From positions 1 to 7,003 of the forward strand of contig JBJETQ010000009.1 in the NCBI GenBank assembly GCA_051883395.1: 7,003 nucleotides of DNA, in the 5' to 3' direction. Shown here one piece after another: positions 5,004-7,003 of this stretch. Numbering within the stretch: position 1 is the first letter of the stretch; each line of letters starts with the position of its first letter. A program made the translations under genes and the position numbers. This DNA is from HGM11368 sp051883395 (GTDB lineage: Bacteria; Bacillota; Clostridia; Christensenellales; UBA3700). The notes below the pieces were generated by a model that was not told the origin of the DNA, searched no databases, and saw only the letters and a program-made list of their open reading frames with translations.

Positions 5004-6122
5004 ATGATGGTGGATAAGAGAGTGGAAACGTTGGCAAAAAATCTGGTCAACTTTTCCTGCAAAGTCAAAAAGGGCGAGAGAGTATTGGTGGAAGCCTTTG
5101 GAATAGATTATCAACTGGTAAATTGCATTGTCAAAGAAATATACGCCGTAGGGGCATATCCGTTTGTCAGTATAAAGGACAATCGTATAGAAAGAGAAAT
5201 ATACAAGGGTATGAGCGAAAATCTTGCAAATGATATGGCAAGATACGACGGCTACAAGATGGACGAGATGGACGCATACATCGGCATCAGGGGCGGAGAA
5301 AACGCCTTTGAGACTTCTGACGTGCCAAGCGATAAAATGGGAATCTATAACAGGTTGTATTCTTTGCCCGTTCATCACGAAAAGAGAGTCAAACATACCA
5401 AATGGGTGGTGCTGAGATACCCAACACAAGGAATGAGTAGCATGTCGGCTATGTCTACCGAAGCGTTTGAGAATTTTTACTTTGACGTATGCAATCTTGA
5501 CTATGCAAAGATGGACAATGCAATGACTCCGCTTGTAGAGCTGCTCAACAAGACCGACAAAGTGCGTATCATTGCGCCTGGCACCGACCTTAGATTTTCT
5601 ATCAAGGATATTCCTGCCGTCAAGTGTAGCGGTGAGAGAAATATCCCCGACGGAGAAGTGTACACCGCCCCTGTCAAAGACAGCGTCAACGGATATATAA
5701 CGTACAACGCCCCAACCAGTAAAAACGGCTACAAGTTTGAAAATATCAGGCTGGAATTTGAAAACGGCAGAATTGTCAAGGCAACGGGCAACAACGACAA
5801 AATTCTGCAAGAGATTTTTGACACCGACGAAGGCGCAAGATACGTAGGCGAGTTTGCTCTCGGCGTCAATCCTTATATCACCAAACCTATGGGAGATATT
5901 CTCTTTGACGAAAAAATCAGCGGCTCGATTCACTTTACTCCCGGCAGCTGCTATGACGAAGCGCCTAACGGCAATACGTCGGCAATACATTGGGATTTGG
6001 TGCTTATCCAGACTCCGCAATACGGCGGCGGAGAGATATATTTCGACGACGTGCTGGTGAGAAAAGACGGATTGTTCGTGCTGCCCGAGCTGCAATGTCT
6101 TAATCCCGACAATCTGAAATAA
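5004..6122 (+). CDS. M29-family metallo-aminopeptidase
   Basis: This 372-residue cytoplasmic enzyme belongs to the thermophilic aminopeptidase family M29 (AmpS/AmpT/PepS type), which uses two metal ions to remove N-terminal residues from peptides. The N-terminal part (VETLAKNLVNFSCKVKKGERVLVEA) is the family opening. Metal-binding segments are all present: NIPDGEVYTAP with Glu218, RYVGEFALG with Glu283, SGSIHF with His310, and SAIHWDLVL with His329 and Asp331. GGGEIYFDDVLVRKDGLFVLPEL closes the chain in the usual way. Length is slightly below the roughly 400-410 of studied members, mainly from a compact middle part. The start at 5004 is chosen from the AGGAG site and the promoter. It is divergent from the aldolase gene, is followed by its own terminator, and is probably monocistronic. 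The likely role is intracellular peptide turnover. Substrate preference cannot be read from sequence. Confidence 0.93.
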   Translation: MMVDKRVETLAKNLVNFSCKVKKGERVLVEAFGIDYQLVNCIVKEIYAVGAYPFVSIKDNRIEREIYKGMSENLANDMARYDGYKMDEMDAYIGIRGGENAFETSDVPSDKMGIYNRLYSLPVHHEKRVKHTKWVVLRYPTQGMSSMSAMSTEAFENFYFDVCNLDYAKMDNAMTPLVELLNKTDKVRIIAPGTDLRFSIKDIPAVKCSGERNIPDGEVYTAPVKDSVNGYITYNAPTSKNGYKFENIRLEFENGRIVKATGNNDKILQEIFDTDEGARYVGEFALGVNPYITKPMGDILFDEKISGSIHFTPGSCYDEAPNGNTSAIHWDLVLIQTPQYGGGEIYFDDVLVRKDGLFVLPELQCLNPDNLK

Positions 6123-6139
6123 CCGTAATCTGTCAACAA

Positions 6140-6178
6140 AAAAACGACTTTGCTTTATGCAAGGTCGTTTTTAATTTT
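6140..6178 (+). terminator. Intrinsic terminator of the M29 peptidase gene
   Basis: A stem of about 14 bp pairs 6140-6153 with 6159-6172, with one G-U wobble, closing a 5-nt TTTAT loop. The descending arm ends in a T-run continuing as AATTTTG. It begins 17 nt past the stop codon and isolates the peptidase transcript from the GAPDH gene. Confidence 0.9.
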
Positions 6179-6264
6179 GTCAGAGCGACAAAATCAATTG
6201 TTTCACTCAAAAAGCATAAAATTGTATATTTTGCAATATATTTACAACTTTTTGGATAATTTGC

Positions 6265-6293
6265 TTGCAATAATCGAATATAATTGTTAAAAT
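6265..6293 (+). promoter_or_regulatory. Candidate promoter of the GAPDH gene
   Basis: TTGCAA (6265-6270) and TAAAAT (6288-6293) are 17 bp apart, 4/6 and 5/6 matches, giving a start near 6300 and a leader of about 39 nt. A perfect TATAAT at 6279-6284 is the alternative -10 but has no good -35. For a glycolytic gene expected to be highly expressed, either could be the main one. Confidence 0.45.
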
Positions 6294-6301
6294 ATTGGCA
6301 G
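6284..6301. promoter_or_regulatory. Possible Rex-like operator in the GAPDH promoter
   Basis: TTGTTAA-AATA-TTGGCAG matches the Rex consensus TTGTTAA-N4-TTAACAA at 11 of 14 defined positions: perfect in the left half, 4/7 in the right. It overlaps the predicted -10 and start, where a repressor would block transcription. Rex senses NADH/NAD+ and is known to control gap genes in some bacteria. No rex gene is in this window. Confidence 0.25.
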
Positions 6302-6338
6302 TAACAAAACGAATTTATTTTTTTGGAGGAATATAATT

Positions 6339-7003
6339 ATGGCAAATGTAAGAGTTGCAATCAACGGTTTTGGCCGTATCGGTCGTCTTGCTTTCAGACA
6401 AATGTTTGGCGCAGAAGGCTATGAAGTAGTTGCTATCAACGATTTGACAAGCCCAAAAATGCTTGCTCATCTTTTGAAGTATGACACAATGCAAGGCAAC
6501 TACGCTAGAGACCACAAGGTTGATTTTACCGACAATTCTATCGTAGTAGACGGCAAAGAAATCATCATCTACGCAGAGAAAGATGCAAAAGATCTTCCTT
6601 GGGGAGAACTCAACGTTGACGTTGTACTCGAATGTACCGGTTTCTATACTGCTAAGGCAAAAGCTCAGGCTCACATCGACGCAGGCGCTAAGAACGTCGT
6701 TATCTCTGCACCAGCAGGCAACGACCTTCCTACCATCGTTTACAATGTAAACCACAAGACTTTGACCAAAGAAGACCACATCATCTCGGCTGCTTCCTGC
6801 ACCACCAACTGTCTTGCTCCTATGGCTAAGGCTCTCAACGACTACGCTCCTATCCAATCGGGTATCATGACCACCGTTCACGCATACACCGGCGACCAGA
6901 TGATCCTTGACGGACCACAAAGAAAGGGCGATCTCAGAAGATCCAGAGCAGGCGCTATGAACATCGTTCCTAACAGCACCGGCGCTGCTAAGGCTATCGG
7001 TCT
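6339..7003 (+). CDS. gap: Glyceraldehyde-3-phosphate dehydrogenase, 3' end cut by the window
   Basis: The first 221 codons of NAD-dependent, phosphorylating GAPDH, which converts glyceraldehyde 3-phosphate to 1,3-bisphosphoglycerate in cytoplasmic glycolysis. Visible parts are the Rossmann motif NGFGRIGR (residues 9-16), INDL with Asp35 suggesting NAD preference, SAASCTTNCLAP with catalytic Cys154, HAYTGDQ with base His181, and the substrate-loop segment RRSRAGAMNIVPNSTGAAKAIG. Family members are about 335 residues, so roughly a third lies beyond the right edge. The start is fixed by GGAGGA (6325-6330), 8 nt before the ATG. The reading frame is open with no disruption. It is separated from the peptidase gene by a terminator and has its own promoter region; downstream genes cannot be seen, though a pgk gene often follows gap in related genomes. 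Confidence 0.97.
   Translation, partial: MANVRVAINGFGRIGRLAFRQMFGAEGYEVVAINDLTSPKMLAHLLKYDTMQGNYARDHKVDFTDNSIVVDGKEIIIYAEKDAKDLPWGELNVDVVLECTGFYTAKAKAQAHIDAGAKNVVISAPAGNDLPTIVYNVNHKTLTKEDHIISAASCTTNCLAPMAKALNDYAPIQSGIMTTVHAYTGDQMILDGPQRKGDLRRSRAGAMNIVPNSTGAAKAIG

Noticed and set aside
4980..6095. 371-residue minus-strand ORF opposite the M29 peptidase gene
   Set aside because: It mirrors a gene with all family motifs intact, and its own product resembles nothing.
6315..6920. 201-residue minus-strand ORF opposite GAPDH
   Set aside because: Antisense shadow of a highly conserved gene; composition is not protein-like.

Overview
The window looks like chromosomal DNA of a low-to-moderate GC, Gram-positive anaerobe of the Bacillota, most likely an uncultured gut Clostridia lineage. 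This is inferred from the AT-rich intergenic DNA with near-consensus sigma-A promoters, the strong AGGAGG-type ribosome binding sites, a lipoprotein signal with no outer-membrane features, and hairpin-plus-T-tract terminators. The lipoprotein's SAYEIW...LTEAEWIASL modules and collagen-like G-X-Y repeats are a style I associate with gut Clostridia surface proteins. The species cannot be named from this window. No tRNA, rRNA, CRISPR array, transposase or prophage gene was seen.

Layout. (1) Positions 1-982 carry two minus-strand genes: a small two-helix membrane protein with a beta-rich, PH-like C-terminal part (71-556) and a 70-residue XRE-family helix-turn-helix repressor (770-982). (2) Positions 983-1316 form a dense regulatory region. 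It holds a divergent promoter pair, a perfect 17-bp inverted repeat that exactly fills the -35/-10 spacer of the rightward promoter, a second half-matching copy 18 bp away, a 14-bp palindrome and a second rightward promoter. (3) Positions 1317-3503 encode a 728-residue predicted surface lipoprotein with three short helical modules separated by collagen-like linkers, a 26-triplet collagen-like stalk, a probable right-handed beta-helix and a beta-rich C-terminus; a long hairpin terminator follows. (4) Positions 3566-3782 contain no gene that I can see. (5) Positions 3783-7003 are housekeeping: class II fructose-bisphosphate aldolase on the minus strand, a divergent M29 aminopeptidase on the plus strand, and the 5' two-thirds of glyceraldehyde-3-phosphate dehydrogenase on the plus strand, cut by the window edge.

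How the parts fit. The repressor probably controls its own transcription and the rightward promoter facing the lipoprotein gene, so repressor, operators and adhesin-like lipoprotein may form one regulated unit; this is inference from site geometry. Aldolase and GAPDH are two glycolytic enzymes flanking a peptidase, each transcription unit having its own promoter and terminator. Both glycolytic genes carry the 7-mer TTGTTAA near the predicted transcription start, which equals one half of the Rex redox-repressor consensus, but the second halves match poorly. The start codons of the aldolase and the aminopeptidase are best placed downstream of the longest open frame, as judged from Shine-Dalgarno spacing.
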